Part shown: positions 8,545 through 17,442 of the stretch, one piece after another
How positions within the stretch are numbered: position 1 is the stretch's first letter
Layout: every line of letters begins with the position of its first letter
Source: Actinocorallia herbida
GTDB lineage: Bacteria; Actinomycetota; Actinomycetes; Streptosporangiales; Streptosporangiaceae
Direction of reading: 5' to 3'
Length of the DNA: 64,000 nt
NCBI RefSeq assembly: GCF_003751225.1
Contig: NZ_RJKE01000001.1
Span: 3,968,001-4,032,000, forward strand
Notes under the pieces: generated by a model
The model's input: the letters and a program-made list of their open reading frames with translations, nothing else
The model's database searches: none
Told to the model about the DNA's origin: nothing
Translations under genes and position numbers: made by a program

Positions 8545-9551
8545 CCGAGGGCCTCCTTCGTGGGGAACGCCGGGGTCAGCGCGGGCGCCGCCCAGAGCTC
8601 CGGCCAGTCGTCGCGCAGCCGGGTGAGGGTGAGGGAGAAGCCGTGCATGTCGAGGGCGGGGACGTAGGTGCCGACAAGCGAGGCGGTGACGTGGGCGCGG
8701 CCGGCCTCCAGCCGGGCGGCGACGGCGTCGAAGATGCCGTACAGCTCCAGGCGGGTGGTGCCGCCCAGGCCGTTGACGAGGACGAGGAGGTCGTCCGGGC
8801 CGGTGGGAAGGGCGGCGAAGATCCGGTCGAGCATGCGGTCGAGAAGCTCCCCGAGGGGAGGGCGGCGGACGGTCCGGGCGGCGCGTTCGCCGTGGATGCC
8901 GACGCCGTATTCGAGGTCGTCGGGGCCCAGGTCGAAGGCGTAGAGGCCGGTCTGGAGGGAGGTCTGCGCGCGGGCGGCGACGGCGAGGCTGCGCGAGGCC
9001 GCGGCGACCTCGGCGCCGAGCGCGGCGAGTTCGTCAAGGCCGCGGCCCTGGTCGGCGGCGGCGCCCAGCAGCTTCTCCACGACGACGGTGGCGGCGGTGC
9101 CGCGGCGTCCGGTCGCGGTGTCGGCGCTGTCGGTCGCCAGGTCGTCGTCCACGAGGACGCGGCGGACCTCGATCCCGTCGTTGCGCAGCCGTTCCGCGGC
9201 GATGCCGAAGTTGATCCGGTCTCCCGTGTAGTTCTTCACCACGTGGACGACCCCGTCCGTCCGGGCGACGGCCTTGCTCGCCTCGTACACCTGCCGGTTG
9301 TGCGGGGAGGCGAAGACCCGGCCGGGCGCGACGGCGTCCAGCATGCCCCGGCCGAGGAAGCCCGCGTGCAGGGGCTCGTGCCCCGATCCGCCGCCCGACA
9401 CGATCCCCACCCGGCGCGCCTCGCTCCGGTCCCGTGCCGTCAGGAACAGGGGGTCCTCGGTGAGCTCCACCAGACCGCGATGGGCCCGCGCGAACCCCCG
9501 CGTACCGCCCAGCGCGGGATCCTCCCCGTCGAAGACGAACGCCCTGCTCAT
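8541..9551 (-). CDS. dhaK: Dihydroxyacetone kinase subunit DhaK (substrate-binding)
   Basis: 336 residues, normal length for DhaK. Seen: SGGGSGHEPLHAGF with the active-site His of GHEP, VKNYTGDRINF with the catalytic Asp, and GVGIHGERA with the His that forms the covalent hemiaminal with dihydroxyacetone. The product is dihydroxyacetone phosphate for glycolysis. First gene of the dhaKL pair. All key residues are present, so the enzyme should be active. Confidence 0.95.
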   Translation of the reverse strand: MSRAFVFDGEDPALGGTRGFARAHRGLVELTEDPLFLTARDRSEARRVGIVSGGGSGHEPLHAGFLGRGMLDAVAPGRVFASPHNRQVYEASKAVARTDGVVHVVKNYTGDRINFGIAAERLRNDGIEVRRVLVDDDLATDSADTATGRRGTAATVVVEKLLGAAADQGRGLDELAALGAEVAAASRSLAVAARAQTSLQTGLYAFDLGPDDLEYGVGIHGERAARTVRRPPLGELLDRMLDRIFAALPTGPDDLLVLVNGLGGTTRLELYGIFDAVAARLEAGRAHVTASLVGTYVPALDMHGFSLTLTRLRDDWPELWAAPALTPAFPTKEALG

Positions 9552-9621
9552 CCCGCTCCCCCCTCTCGGCTCCGCCCTCTCCCGATCCCCGCCCCGCCCG
9601 GCCCGAAACCCCGCGCAGGGT

Positions 9622-10404
9622 TCAGGGGCGCACTCCGGTCAGCGCGAAGCGCTCCACCTCCTTGAGATGGCCGCCGGTGGAGACGACGACGGTGAGCACA
9701 CCGCCCCCGGGCTCGAACGCGACCTTCGCGCTCCACGGGGAGTCCTCCCCGCCCGCCGTGACGCAGCAGTACTCCCCGACGGGCTCGGTGGACCCGACGC
9801 CCAGGACCGTGACGCGCACGCTCTCGTCCACGCCGGTGATGCGCCCCCCGACGGTCATCGGCGACGTCACCCGCGACGCGTAGGCGGGGGAGAGGACCTG
9901 GAGCGTGGTGTCGTCGCTGCCGACGACCTCCCAGGGGGCGTCGCCGCCTTCGCCCGTCCGGATCAGGTGGAGTACGGCCGCCGTACCCGTCCGGGAGCCC
10001 TCGGTCCGGTAGCCGACGCCGATATGGGCGTCCCGTCCCTTGACGTCGCGGCTGGTGACCCGGTCGATCTCGGTGAACCCGAGGTGGTCGCGGGTGAACC
10101 TCAGCGCCGTCCGCTCGGCGTCCAGGTGCCAGGCCGCGGTGCCCGCCGTCCGGTAGGACCGCTGCCAGGTCCGCACCTGCGCCGCGTCGGCGAACGGCCA
10201 GAGCGGCTGGTGGCGGCCCGGCAGCATCGCCGCGGGCCCGCCGGACGCGGTCGCGGCAGGACCGGTCGGCGCAGGGCTCGCCGAGGTCGGTTCCGTGGAC
10301 GCCGGCGTGGTCCGGGCCGTCCCGGTCTTCGGCGGATCGTCCGTCGTGCAGGCGGTCAGCGCCGCCCCCAGCACCAGCATCACGATCGTCGCGGCACGTC
10401 TCAT
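9622..10404 (-). CDS. Lipoprotein of unknown function
   Basis: 260 residues. Signal peptide MRRAATIVMLVLGAALTAC with lipobox LTAC, then a long Thr/Ala/Pro/Ser linker to about residue 60 as in surface-anchored lipoproteins. The rest looks like a mixed alpha/beta and beta domain (RTWQRSYR, LGFTEIDRV, then SPMTVGGRITG and EYCCVTAGG), resembling GerMN/Gmad2-type beta-sandwich modules. Start ATG at 10404 follows GGGGGAGAG. Role unknown. Confidence 0.7.
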   Translation of the reverse strand: MRRAATIVMLVLGAALTACTTDDPPKTGTARTTPASTEPTSASPAPTGPAATASGGPAAMLPGRHQPLWPFADAAQVRTWQRSYRTAGTAAWHLDAERTALRFTRDHLGFTEIDRVTSRDVKGRDAHIGVGYRTEGSRTGTAAVLHLIRTGEGGDAPWEVVGSDDTTLQVLSPAYASRVTSPMTVGGRITGVDESVRVTVLGVGSTEPVGEYCCVTAGGEDSPWSAKVAFEPGGGVLTVVVSTGGHLKEVERFALTGVRP

Positions 10405-10490
10405 GCTCTCCCCCATCGTCGGCTCCAGGATGACGCGCCGGAGCCGATCCGGTAAGGGAACAACGGCCCCTGCGCCGCCCGCGGCCTCGG

Positions 10491-11267
10491 TCAGAGGGTG
10501 GGAACGATCATGGGCGTGCCGGTGACGGGATCGGGGACGACGAGGCCGGGGAGGTCGAAGACCTTCTCGATGAGGGGGGCGGTGACGATGTCGGAGGGGG
10601 CGCCTTCGGCGACGATCGCGCCGTGCCTCATGGCGACGAGGTGGTCGGCGTAGCGGCACGCCTGGTTGATGTCGTGCAGGACGGCGATGACGGTGCGGCC
10701 CTCGTCGCGGAGGCGGGCGAAGAGGGAGAGCAGCTGGTACTGGTGGGTGATGTCCAGGTAGGTGGTGGGTTCGTCCAGGAGGAGGTAGGGCGTCTCCTGG
10801 GCCAGGACCATGGCCACCCAGACGCGCTGGCGCTGGCCGCCGGAGAGGTCCTCGACGCGCCGGTCGGCGAGATCCGCGACGTCGGCCGCTCGAAGGGCCG
10901 AGGCGACGGCCCGCTCGTCCTCGGCCGACCAGGTGGACGCGAAGGTCTGGTGCGGGTAGCGGCCGCGGGCGACGAGCTGGCGGACGAGGATGTTCTCGGG
11001 GGCGTCGGCGGCCTGGGGGAGGAAGCCGAGCGAGCGGGCCAGGGCCTTGGGACGGGTGCGGGCGACGTCGTGTCCGTCGAAGGAGACCGTCCCCTCACTG
11101 GGCGAGAGCAGCCGGACGAGGGCGCGCAGCAGCGTCGACTTGCCGCAGGCGTTGGCGCCGACGACCGCGGTGAAGGCGCCGTCGGGGACGTCGAGGGTGA
11201 GCGCGGTGGAGATCACCCGGTCGCCGTAGGCGAGGGTGAGGTTCTGGGCGGAGAGTCGCGATTTCAT
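10491..11267 (-). CDS. Siderophore ABC transporter ATPase (FecE/FepC type)
   Basis: 258 residues: Walker A VVGANACGKSTL near 35, signature LSGGQRQRVW, Walker B YLLLDEPTTYLD with the TTYLDI pattern typical of iron-siderophore ATPases, and HDINQACRYADH. Its ATG overlaps the stop of the upstream permease gene. Last gene of the SIP-permease-permease-ATPase operon; drives import of ferric siderophore through the two FecCD permeases. Confidence 0.95.
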   Translation of the reverse strand: MKSRLSAQNLTLAYGDRVISTALTLDVPDGAFTAVVGANACGKSTLLRALVRLLSPSEGTVSFDGHDVARTRPKALARSLGFLPQAADAPENILVRQLVARGRYPHQTFASTWSAEDERAVASALRAADVADLADRRVEDLSGGQRQRVWVAMVLAQETPYLLLDEPTTYLDITHQYQLLSLFARLRDEGRTVIAVLHDINQACRYADHLVAMRHGAIVAEGAPSDIVTAPLIEKVFDLPGLVVPDPVTGTPMIVPTL

Positions 11268-12283
11268 GATTTCTTGGTCTCTTTGAACAGCAGCCAGATG
11301 AAGTAGGTGCCGCCGACGGCCGTCGTCATGACGCCGACCGGCAGCGAGACCGGGGCCAGCAGCATCTGGGCGGCCAGGTCGGCGGCGATCAGCAGCACGG
11401 CGCCGCTCAGCGCGGCGGGGACGAACGGGACCCCGGCCGCACCGGTGAGCCTGCGGCCGATCTGCGGGGCGGCCAGCGCGACGAACACGATCGGCCCGGC
11501 GACCGCGGTCACCGTCGCGGTGCAGCCGACGCCGACCACGACGACCAGCGGGCGCAGGACGTTCAGCCGGACCCCGGTGGACGCGGCGAACTCGTCGCCC
11601 AGCGTGCTCTGGTGCATCGCCTGCGCGAGCACGGCCATCAGCGCGAAGAGCACCGCGAGGACGGGCAGGCCGGGCGCGAGGTCGGCCCAGTCGACCCCGT
11701 TGAGCGAGCCCGCGCTCCAGCCGGTCATGGCCATCGCGATCTCGAGTTCGGAGCGCAGCACGATCCAGGCGTTGAGCGCGGTGAGGATCGCGTTCATCGC
11801 GATGCCGATGACGATCAGCCGCAGCCCGCTCACGCCGGACTTCCAGGACAGCAGGTAGATCGCGGTGGCGGCCAGCAGCCCGCCGACGATCGACCCCGCC
11901 GCGAGGGTGGCGGCGCCGCCCGACAGCAGGACGGTGCCCAGCAGCGCGCCGGTGTAGGCGCCCGCGTCGAGGCCGATGATGTCGGGGCTGCCGAGGGAGT
12001 TGCGGGTCAGGTTCTGGAAGACCGCCCCGGCGACGCCCAGCGCCGCGCCGAAGACGAGCGCCGCGGTCACCCGGGGCAGCCGCCACTCGACGATGACGAC
12101 CGAGGAGCCGCCGCGACCCGCCAGCGCGGCCAGCACCTCGCCGGGCGTGGCCCAGGCGGCCCCGTAGCAGAGGCCGAGCATGCCGAGCGCCGCCGCGATG
12201 ACGACGAGCACCGCCGACACGACGACGGTCCGGCGTTCGACCCGGGCGGACACGGGTCCGGCCCGCAGCACGAGGGACGTCAC
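11264..12283 (-). CDS. Siderophore ABC permease, FecCD family (second)
   Basis: 339 residues, about ten membrane segments, with TRNSLGSPDIIGLDAGA and GPIVFVALAAPQIGRRL, the conserved cytoplasmic motifs of FecCD permeases. GTG start overlaps the stop of the preceding permease by four bases. Forms a heterodimer with the product of the neighbouring gene. Confidence 0.94.
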   Translation of the reverse strand: MTSLVLRAGPVSARVERRTVVVSAVLVVIAAALGMLGLCYGAAWATPGEVLAALAGRGGSSVVIVEWRLPRVTAALVFGAALGVAGAVFQNLTRNSLGSPDIIGLDAGAYTGALLGTVLLSGGAATLAAGSIVGGLLAATAIYLLSWKSGVSGLRLIVIGIAMNAILTALNAWIVLRSELEIAMAMTGWSAGSLNGVDWADLAPGLPVLAVLFALMAVLAQAMHQSTLGDEFAASTGVRLNVLRPLVVVVGVGCTATVTAVAGPIVFVALAAPQIGRRLTGAAGVPFVPAALSGAVLLIAADLAAQMLLAPVSLPVGVMTTAVGGTYFIWLLFKETKKS

Positions 12284-13269
12284 AGCGCCACCGTTCCGTA
12301 CCGTCGCACTGCCCAGATGAGCGCGGGACCGCCGAGGAACGCGGTGACGATCGCGACGGGGACCTCGCCGGTGGGCAGCAGCACCCGGGAGATGACGTCG
12401 GCGGCCACCAGCAGGACCGGGCTCAGCACCATCGTGTACGCCATCAGCCAGGGGATCGAGCCGGACGCCAGGCGCCGGGCCAGGTGGGGCACGATCAGGC
12501 CGACGAACGCGATCGGGCCCGCGACCGCGGTGGCCGTCGCGGCGAGCACGGTGATCAGGGCGAGGACCGCCACCCGGACGCGCCGGACGCGCGCGCCGAG
12601 CGTCGCGGCGACCTGCTCGCCGAGGGCCAGCGCGTTCAGCGGACGGGTCGCGGCCATGGCCCCGGCGAGCGCGAGGAGCAGCAGCACGAGGGGGAGCAGG
12701 AAGGGCGTCTGCTCGCGTCCGGCGAGGGAGCCGACGTACCAGAAGCGGAACTCGTCGAAGACGTCGGGCTGGAGGAGGCGCAGGCCCAGGGAGACTCCGG
12801 CGAGCAGCGAGGTGAGTGCGGTGCCGGCCAGGACGAGCCGGAGTGGCGCGGTGCGTCCGACGGCGTAGACGATGAGCGCGCTGAGCACGGCACCGGCGAG
12901 CGCCAGAAGGAGTTGCGCGGCCTGCGATCCGGCGAGCCCGACCGACGCGCCGATCGTGATGGCGAACGCCGCGCCTCCCGTGACGCCGAGGATGCCGGGT
13001 TCGGCGAGCGGGTTGCGGGTCAGCGTCTGGACCAGGGCCCCGGCCGTCCCGAGCGCCGCGCCGACGCAGAGGCCGAGGACCGTGCGCGGGCCCCGCACGT
13101 CGCGGACGATGAGGTGCTCGGCGCTGCCGGAGTGGTCGGTGAACGCGCGCAGCACCTCACCGGGCGCGATCGGCTGGGCGCCCACGCAGACGCTCGCGAC
13201 CGCCACCGCGACGAGGAGGGTGAGGGAACCGGCGAGGAGGACGACCCGCCGGGTGAGGTCAGTCCTCAA
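12280..13269 (-). CDS. Siderophore ABC permease, FecCD family (first)
   Basis: 329 residues with FecCD hallmarks LTRNPLAEPGILGVTGGAA and GPIAFVGLIVPHLARRL and about ten membrane segments. The start is a TTG lying 11 bases inside the end of the SIP gene, so translation is probably coupled to it. Confidence 0.93.
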   Translation of the reverse strand: MRTDLTRRVVLLAGSLTLLVAVAVASVCVGAQPIAPGEVLRAFTDHSGSAEHLIVRDVRGPRTVLGLCVGAALGTAGALVQTLTRNPLAEPGILGVTGGAAFAITIGASVGLAGSQAAQLLLALAGAVLSALIVYAVGRTAPLRLVLAGTALTSLLAGVSLGLRLLQPDVFDEFRFWYVGSLAGREQTPFLLPLVLLLLALAGAMAATRPLNALALGEQVAATLGARVRRVRVAVLALITVLAATATAVAGPIAFVGLIVPHLARRLASGSIPWLMAYTMVLSPVLLVAADVISRVLLPTGEVPVAIVTAFLGGPALIWAVRRYGTVAL

Positions 13270-14068
13270 GATCGGCTACTCCGCGCTTCCAGTAGCCGGT
13301 GAACAGGGAGTCGAGCCTGCCCTTGCTCCAGGCGCGGAGCGGCTTGATGTCGTCGGCCTCGCCCGCGGCGTACAGGAAGGTCGGCGTGTCGGGCAGGGTG
13401 AGGGCCCGCACGGTCTCGGCGAGCGAGGAGCGGGTGCCGGAGCGGACGAGCCAGGTGACCTCCACGCCCTCGCGGTACGCCAGCGGGTAGGCGTGGTCGG
13501 CGGCGTCGTCGGTCTCGATGACGACCTGCGCGGAGACGTCGGCGGGGGACTCCTCGAGCCAGCGGGCGACCGCCGGAACGGCGGTCAGGTCGACGGCGAA
13601 CACGTAGTGGCCGTAGGTGTGCGGGAACGCCTTGGCGCCGGGTGGGCCGGCGATGGCGACGGTGTCGCCGGGCGCGGCCGAGACGGCCCAGGCCGAGCCG
13701 ACGCCGCCCTCGTGCACGACGACGTCGATGTCCATCTCGCGGGCCCCGGCGTCGAGGCGGCGCACGGTGTACCTGCGGGAGGCGGGCGACGGGTGCGGCC
13801 AGTCCAGTGACAGCTCCGCGTCCTGGACGGGGAGGCGGAGGACGCCGTCCGGGTCCGGGAAGACGATCTTGAAGTGGTCGTCGGCCTGGTAGCTGTGGAA
13901 CCCGTCGAGGCCGGGTCCGCCCACGGTCACCCGGACGACGTGCGACGTCACCTGGACCCGCCGCAGGACCGTGGTGGTGCGGATGCAGATGGGGTAGCCG
14001 ATGCGGACCACGCCGCTTCCCTCTCGGTGGTGCAGGGCTACGCGCTCGCGGGGATCGGTGCGGTCCAT
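13259..14068 (-). CDS. Siderophore-interacting protein (ferric-siderophore reductase)
   Basis: 269 residues of the SIP family (FAD-binding 9 plus NAD-like C-terminal domain). Seen: the FAD motif RRYTVRRL, a PGDTVAIAGPPG loop, HYVFAVDLTAVPAVARWLE and FLYAAGEADDIKPLR. These proteins reduce Fe(III)-siderophore in the cytoplasm to release iron. First gene of the import operon, with an iron box 36 bases upstream. A GTG at VVRIGYP is an alternative start. Confidence 0.92.
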   Translation of the reverse strand: MDRTDPRERVALHHREGSGVVRIGYPICIRTTTVLRRVQVTSHVVRVTVGGPGLDGFHSYQADDHFKIVFPDPDGVLRLPVQDAELSLDWPHPSPASRRYTVRRLDAGAREMDIDVVVHEGGVGSAWAVSAAPGDTVAIAGPPGAKAFPHTYGHYVFAVDLTAVPAVARWLEESPADVSAQVVIETDDAADHAYPLAYREGVEVTWLVRSGTRSSLAETVRALTLPDTPTFLYAAGEADDIKPLRAWSKGRLDSLFTGYWKRGVADLED

Positions 14069-14103
14069 GGTTCGCCGGGTCCTTCGGTGGTAGTCGGGGG
14101 TGA

Positions 14104-14122
14104 TTAGGTTAGCCTTGCCTTT
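14104..14122. promoter_or_regulatory. Iron box (DtxR/IdeR-type operator) of the SIP operon
   Basis: TTAGGTTAGCCTTGCCTTT matches the actinobacterial 19-base iron box consensus TTAGGTTAGGCTAACCTAA at 14 positions by my alignment. It sits 36 bases before the SIP start, as expected for repression by iron-loaded DtxR/IdeR/DmdR. Confidence 0.8.
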
Positions 14123-14153
14123 TGCGGGGCCCATATCGGTGGCAGGCCATCCT

Positions 14154-14183
14154 GTGTCGGTCACAGGACACTTCGCCGTCCGA
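14154..14183 (+). pseudogene. Remnant of araC gene 5' end (duplicated with the iron box)
   Basis: From 14104 to about 14185 the DNA aligns without gaps to 16547-16628 (my hand count is 63 of 81 identical), covering iron box, GGxAGG ribosome site, GTG start and the first codons of the AraC regulator. The remnant reads VSVTGHFAV against VSVSGHFTT in the intact gene and then loses similarity, where the exporter gene ends. It is a non-functional leftover of a segmental duplication. Confidence 0.8.
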
Positions 14184-15419
14184 TCAGGGCGCCCGGGGCA
14201 GGGTCGCTCTGCGCAGGCCGGGCACGATGGCGGCCACCAGCAGCGCCGTCACCGCGCAGACCAGCCCGTTGACGACCGCGGCCCCGCCCGGGTTGAACCA
14301 CCGGGCCAGCAGCGCCGCCTCGGCGCCGGCCAGGACGCGTCCGGTGGTGTCCTCGGCGCCGACGACCCCGTTGATCCGGCCGCGCAGGCCGTCCGGGGTG
14401 AAGTGCTGCACCAGGGCGTACTCCAGCACCTCGTAGACGACGCCCGCCGCCCCGGTGACCGCGAGCATCGCGAGTGCGACGGGCAGCGTCCCGCTCAGCC
14501 CGAACCCCGCGGTGGCCAGGCCGCCGAGGCACGCCGCCGCCGGCAGCACGAGCCCGGGGCGCCGGGTGCGCCCGAGCCATCCGCTGGTCGCCGAGACGGC
14601 CATCGCGCCGACCGCGGGGGCGGTGTAGAGCAGGCCGAGCACGATCTCCGCGCCGCCGAACCGGGTGGCGACGAGCTCGGGGAACAGCACGGTGGGCACC
14701 CCGCACAGGGCGGTGACCGCGCCGAGCAGGAGCAGCCCGCCCACCGTCGGATGGCGTGCCGCGAACCGGAACGCCGAGCGCAGGGTGACCGCGCCCTCTT
14801 CGTCCGGTCGTCGCCTGGGCGGCAGCGGCCCGACCCGGGTCAGCAGCAGGACGGTGAGCCCCGTGGCGGCCGCGGTGACGGTATACGCCCAGCCGGGGCT
14901 CCACAGCGCGATGACCGCCCCGCCGATGACGGGCGCGGCGATCGAGCCGATCTGGCCGGTCACCGAGATGAGCGCGCCCGCCGCCGGAAGCCGTCCGGGC
15001 GGCACCAGCGAGGGCGTGGCCGTCATGAGGGCGGTCGTGCTGACCCCGTTGGCCAGGCCGTTCCAGGCGACGCACAGGTTCACCGCCCACAGCGAGGGCT
15101 CGGCGGCGAAGGCGTTGGCGGCCAGCCCGACGAAGCCCAGCCCCGCCGCGGCCCGGGCCGCGAGGATCAGGGGGCGGCGGTCCATCCGGTCGGCCAGGAC
15201 CCCGCCCGCGAGCGAGCCGAGCAGCATCGCCAGGCTCATCACCGCGGTCGTGACGGCGACGCCGAACGACGATCCGGTCAGGTCGTAGACCTGGTAGGAC
15301 AGCGCGACCGCCGCCATCCCGATGCCGAGCAGCGACACGGTCCTGGCGACGAAGATCGCCCGGAAGGCCGGGCTCTCCCGCAGGGGCGCGGTGTCGAGCA
15401 CGAGGTCACGCATCCGCAT
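14184..15419 (-). CDS. MFS exporter, EntS-like (probable siderophore exporter)
   Basis: 411 residues with about 12 membrane segments, MFS motif LADRMDRRPLIL after TM2, and the general layout of enterobactin-exporter EntS proteins. Located in the iron locus between the binding protein and the SIP operon, so export of the native siderophore is the natural inference. A GC-rich hairpin sits between it and the upstream binding-protein gene and may lower its expression. Confidence 0.85.
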   Translation of the reverse strand: MRMRDLVLDTAPLRESPAFRAIFVARTVSLLGIGMAAVALSYQVYDLTGSSFGVAVTTAVMSLAMLLGSLAGGVLADRMDRRPLILAARAAAGLGFVGLAANAFAAEPSLWAVNLCVAWNGLANGVSTTALMTATPSLVPPGRLPAAGALISVTGQIGSIAAPVIGGAVIALWSPGWAYTVTAAATGLTVLLLTRVGPLPPRRRPDEEGAVTLRSAFRFAARHPTVGGLLLLGAVTALCGVPTVLFPELVATRFGGAEIVLGLLYTAPAVGAMAVSATSGWLGRTRRPGLVLPAAACLGGLATAGFGLSGTLPVALAMLAVTGAAGVVYEVLEYALVQHFTPDGLRGRINGVVGAEDTTGRVLAGAEAALLARWFNPGGAAVVNGLVCAVTALLVAAIVPGLRRATLPRAP

Positions 15420-15447
15420 GTCGGTCCTTCGCGAAGGGAGGTGGGGT

Positions 15448-15473
15448 GCCGCCTCCCTTCGATGGGAGGCGGC
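15448..15473 (-). terminator. Intergenic hairpin between binding protein and exporter
   Basis: GCCGCCTCCC and GGGAGGCGGC pair perfectly over 10 bases around a 6-base loop, 17 bases after the stop of the binding-protein gene. It may act as a partial terminator or mRNA stabiliser, giving more binding protein than exporter from one iron-regulated promoter. Confidence 0.55.
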
Positions 15474-15489
15474 GGACCTGCGGGAGTGC

Positions 15490-16491
15490 TCAGCCCTTGA
15501 GGAGCGGGGCGAGCGTCGCGTCGAGGGCGTCGAGCGTCATCAGCGCCGAGGGGTAGGTGGCGGCCTCGGTGTACCGCACCGGGAACGCCTTGCCCGCCTT
15601 GACCGCGGGCAGGTTCTTCCACAGCGCGGAGTCCAGGACGTACTGGACGGCCTCGGAAGGGGTGCCGTCGGCGGTCACCGAGTAGGTGATGACGTCGGCG
15701 TCGGCGAAGCTCGCGGGCAGCTCCTCGATCGAGGGGTACTCGCTGACGTCGGCGCTGCCGCCGCCCTTCTTCTTGACCTCGCCGTAGTAGGTCACACCGA
15801 TGTCGGTGGCGACGTTGGTGCCCCAGGAACCGGCGAACTCGCGGTGGAAGGTGCCCGCCGCCGCGTCGCCGTAGCCGCCGACGTGGCCGAACTTCAGACC
15901 GGCCAGGGCGTCCTCGTACTTGTCGGAGAGGCCCTCGGCCTTGTCCTCGTAGGCCTGCTCGTCGGCCTCGAACTCGTCGAGGCGGCCCGCGGCGTCGGCC
16001 TGCTGCCGGGATCGGTCGCGCCAGGCGTCGGGCAGGGTCGGGCCGATCGCGACGACCGGGGCGATGGACTCCAGCCGCTTCACGTCGACGTCGGCGAGGA
16101 CGGGCGCGGGCACGCCGATGACGATGAGGTCGGGGTCGACCGCGGCGATGGCCTCGTAGTTGGTCTCGGCGGCGGCCTCGCCGGCGACCTTCTCCAGCTT
16201 GTCGTAGGTCGCGCGGTCTTCCGCGGTCATCAGGGGCAGGCCGCGCTGCCAGGAGGAGATGCCGACGAGCGCGGCGTCGGCCTCGATGAGGGCGGGCACC
16301 GCGTAGCCGGTCGCGACGACCCGCTTCGGGTCCGCCGGGATGGTGATGTCGCCGTTGTCGGCGGTGAAGACACGGGTGGCGGCCGGGCCGGTCTCGTCGG
16401 CGGCCTTCTCACCGGAGCCGCAGGCGGTGGCGGTCAGGGCGAGCGCGAGGGTGAGGGCGCCGGCGAGACGCCAGGGCTTGCGAGAGGGCAT
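15490..16491 (-). CDS. Iron-siderophore substrate-binding lipoprotein
   Basis: 333 residues. Signal peptide with lipobox TATAC (Cys near 24). The mature part has the class III binding-protein pattern PKRVVATGYAVPALIEAD, EAIAAVDPDLIVIG and a long central helix, as in FepB/FhuD-type proteins. It should deliver ferric siderophore to the FecCD permeases. Divergent from the AraC regulator with a shared iron box in between. Confidence 0.93.
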   Translation of the reverse strand: MPSRKPWRLAGALTLALALTATACGSGEKAADETGPAATRVFTADNGDITIPADPKRVVATGYAVPALIEADAALVGISSWQRGLPLMTAEDRATYDKLEKVAGEAAAETNYEAIAAVDPDLIVIGVPAPVLADVDVKRLESIAPVVAIGPTLPDAWRDRSRQQADAAGRLDEFEADEQAYEDKAEGLSDKYEDALAGLKFGHVGGYGDAAAGTFHREFAGSWGTNVATDIGVTYYGEVKKKGGGSADVSEYPSIEELPASFADADVITYSVTADGTPSEAVQYVLDSALWKNLPAVKAGKAFPVRYTEAATYPSALMTLDALDATLAPLLKG

Positions 16492-16546
16492 GCGAAATCC
16501 TTTGAAAACCTGGGGAGAGGACCTCCGAAGAACTCGAAGGTGACAC

Positions 16547-16565
16547 TTAGGCTAGCCTTACCTTT
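16547..16565. promoter_or_regulatory. Iron box between binding protein and AraC regulator
   Basis: TTAGGCTAGCCTTACCTTT matches the iron box consensus at 14 of 19 positions by my alignment, and differs from the copy at 14104 at two positions. It lies 55 bases before the binding-protein start and 31 bases before the AraC start, so one site can control both. Confidence 0.8.
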
Positions 16566-16596
16566 CTTCGGCCCGATATCGATGGGAGGTCAACCT

Positions 16597-17394
16597 GTGT
16601 CGGTCAGCGGTCACTTCACCACCGATCCGGACTGGTGTGAGGACTACGGCTACGGAATCGGCAGACCCGACGGCATCATGGTGCTCAAGTACGGCGCCAC
16701 CAGGCCGTTGGACTTCGGCCAGGTCCGTGAGGACTTCCTGCACCAGCTCTACTGGTCGCCCGACGGCATGCTCGCCACCCTCACAGGGCAGGACGGCAGG
16801 TTCGTAGGCCCGCGCGAGGCGTTCTGGGTGCGCAAGGCGGTGAGCCACCAGGTCAGCGCGGGCGCCGACCAGACCACCTACCGGCTGTGGCTGCGCCAGA
16901 TCCCCCCGGCGCTGAAGAAGGCGCGGGTCGCGGCGGTCTCGGTGGACCCCGAGGCGGCCCGCCTCATCCGGCTCCTCGCCTCCCCGGGCGTGCCCGAGGC
17001 CGACGGGCTGGAGGCGCGCGCCCGCATCATGGCGGGCCTGGGCGCGACCACCCGGGAGTTCTCCGGCGGCCGCCCGGCCGGGCGCGGCCTAGCGGTGACC
17101 GTCGCCCGCGCGCTGACCCGCGAGCCCGCCGACCCGACGCCGCTGGAGGAGTGGGCGGTCGTCCTCTGCACCAGCGTGAAGACCCTGCAACGGGACTTCG
17201 AGTGCGAGTACGGCATGTCGTACACGAGGTGGCGCACCCGGACCCGGCTCCAGGCGGCCCGGGTACTCCTCAAGGAGTCCCTGCCGGTCGCCCAGGTCGC
17301 CCACCGGGTCGGCTACGCGAGCCCGTCGGCGTTCGTCCAGGCGTTCGCCAAGGAGTACGGCAGCACCCCGGGCCGGTACGTCCGCCGCCGCTGA
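16597..17394 (+). CDS. AraC-family regulator of the iron locus
   Basis: 265 residues. The N-terminal half is a cupin-like sensor stretch (GATRPLDFGQVREDFLHQ, YWSPDGMLATLTGQDG). The C-terminal 100 residues hold the two helix-turn-helices of AraC proteins: LCTSVKTLQRDFECEYG and VAQVAHRVGYASPSAFVQAFAKEYG, ending GRYVRRR. The GTG at 16597 is preferred over an ATG at 16582 because GGGAGG lies seven bases before it. Divergent position suggests it activates siderophore uptake genes, perhaps by sensing the siderophore. Confidence 0.88.
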   Translation: MSVSGHFTTDPDWCEDYGYGIGRPDGIMVLKYGATRPLDFGQVREDFLHQLYWSPDGMLATLTGQDGRFVGPREAFWVRKAVSHQVSAGADQTTYRLWLRQIPPALKKARVAAVSVDPEAARLIRLLASPGVPEADGLEARARIMAGLGATTREFSGGRPAGRGLAVTVARALTREPADPTPLEEWAVVLCTSVKTLQRDFECEYGMSYTRWRTRTRLQAARVLLKESLPVAQVAHRVGYASPSAFVQAFAKEYGSTPGRYVRRR

Positions 17395-17442
17395 CCGCGG
17401 GCGCTCCCCGGGCGGAGCGGCGGTCGAGCGGCGGCGGGGCCT

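Noticed and set aside
15322-16596. Upstream extension of the AraC frame to 690 residues
   Set aside because: The extension is antisense to the binding-protein gene; the AraC domain and the ribosome site place the start at 16597.
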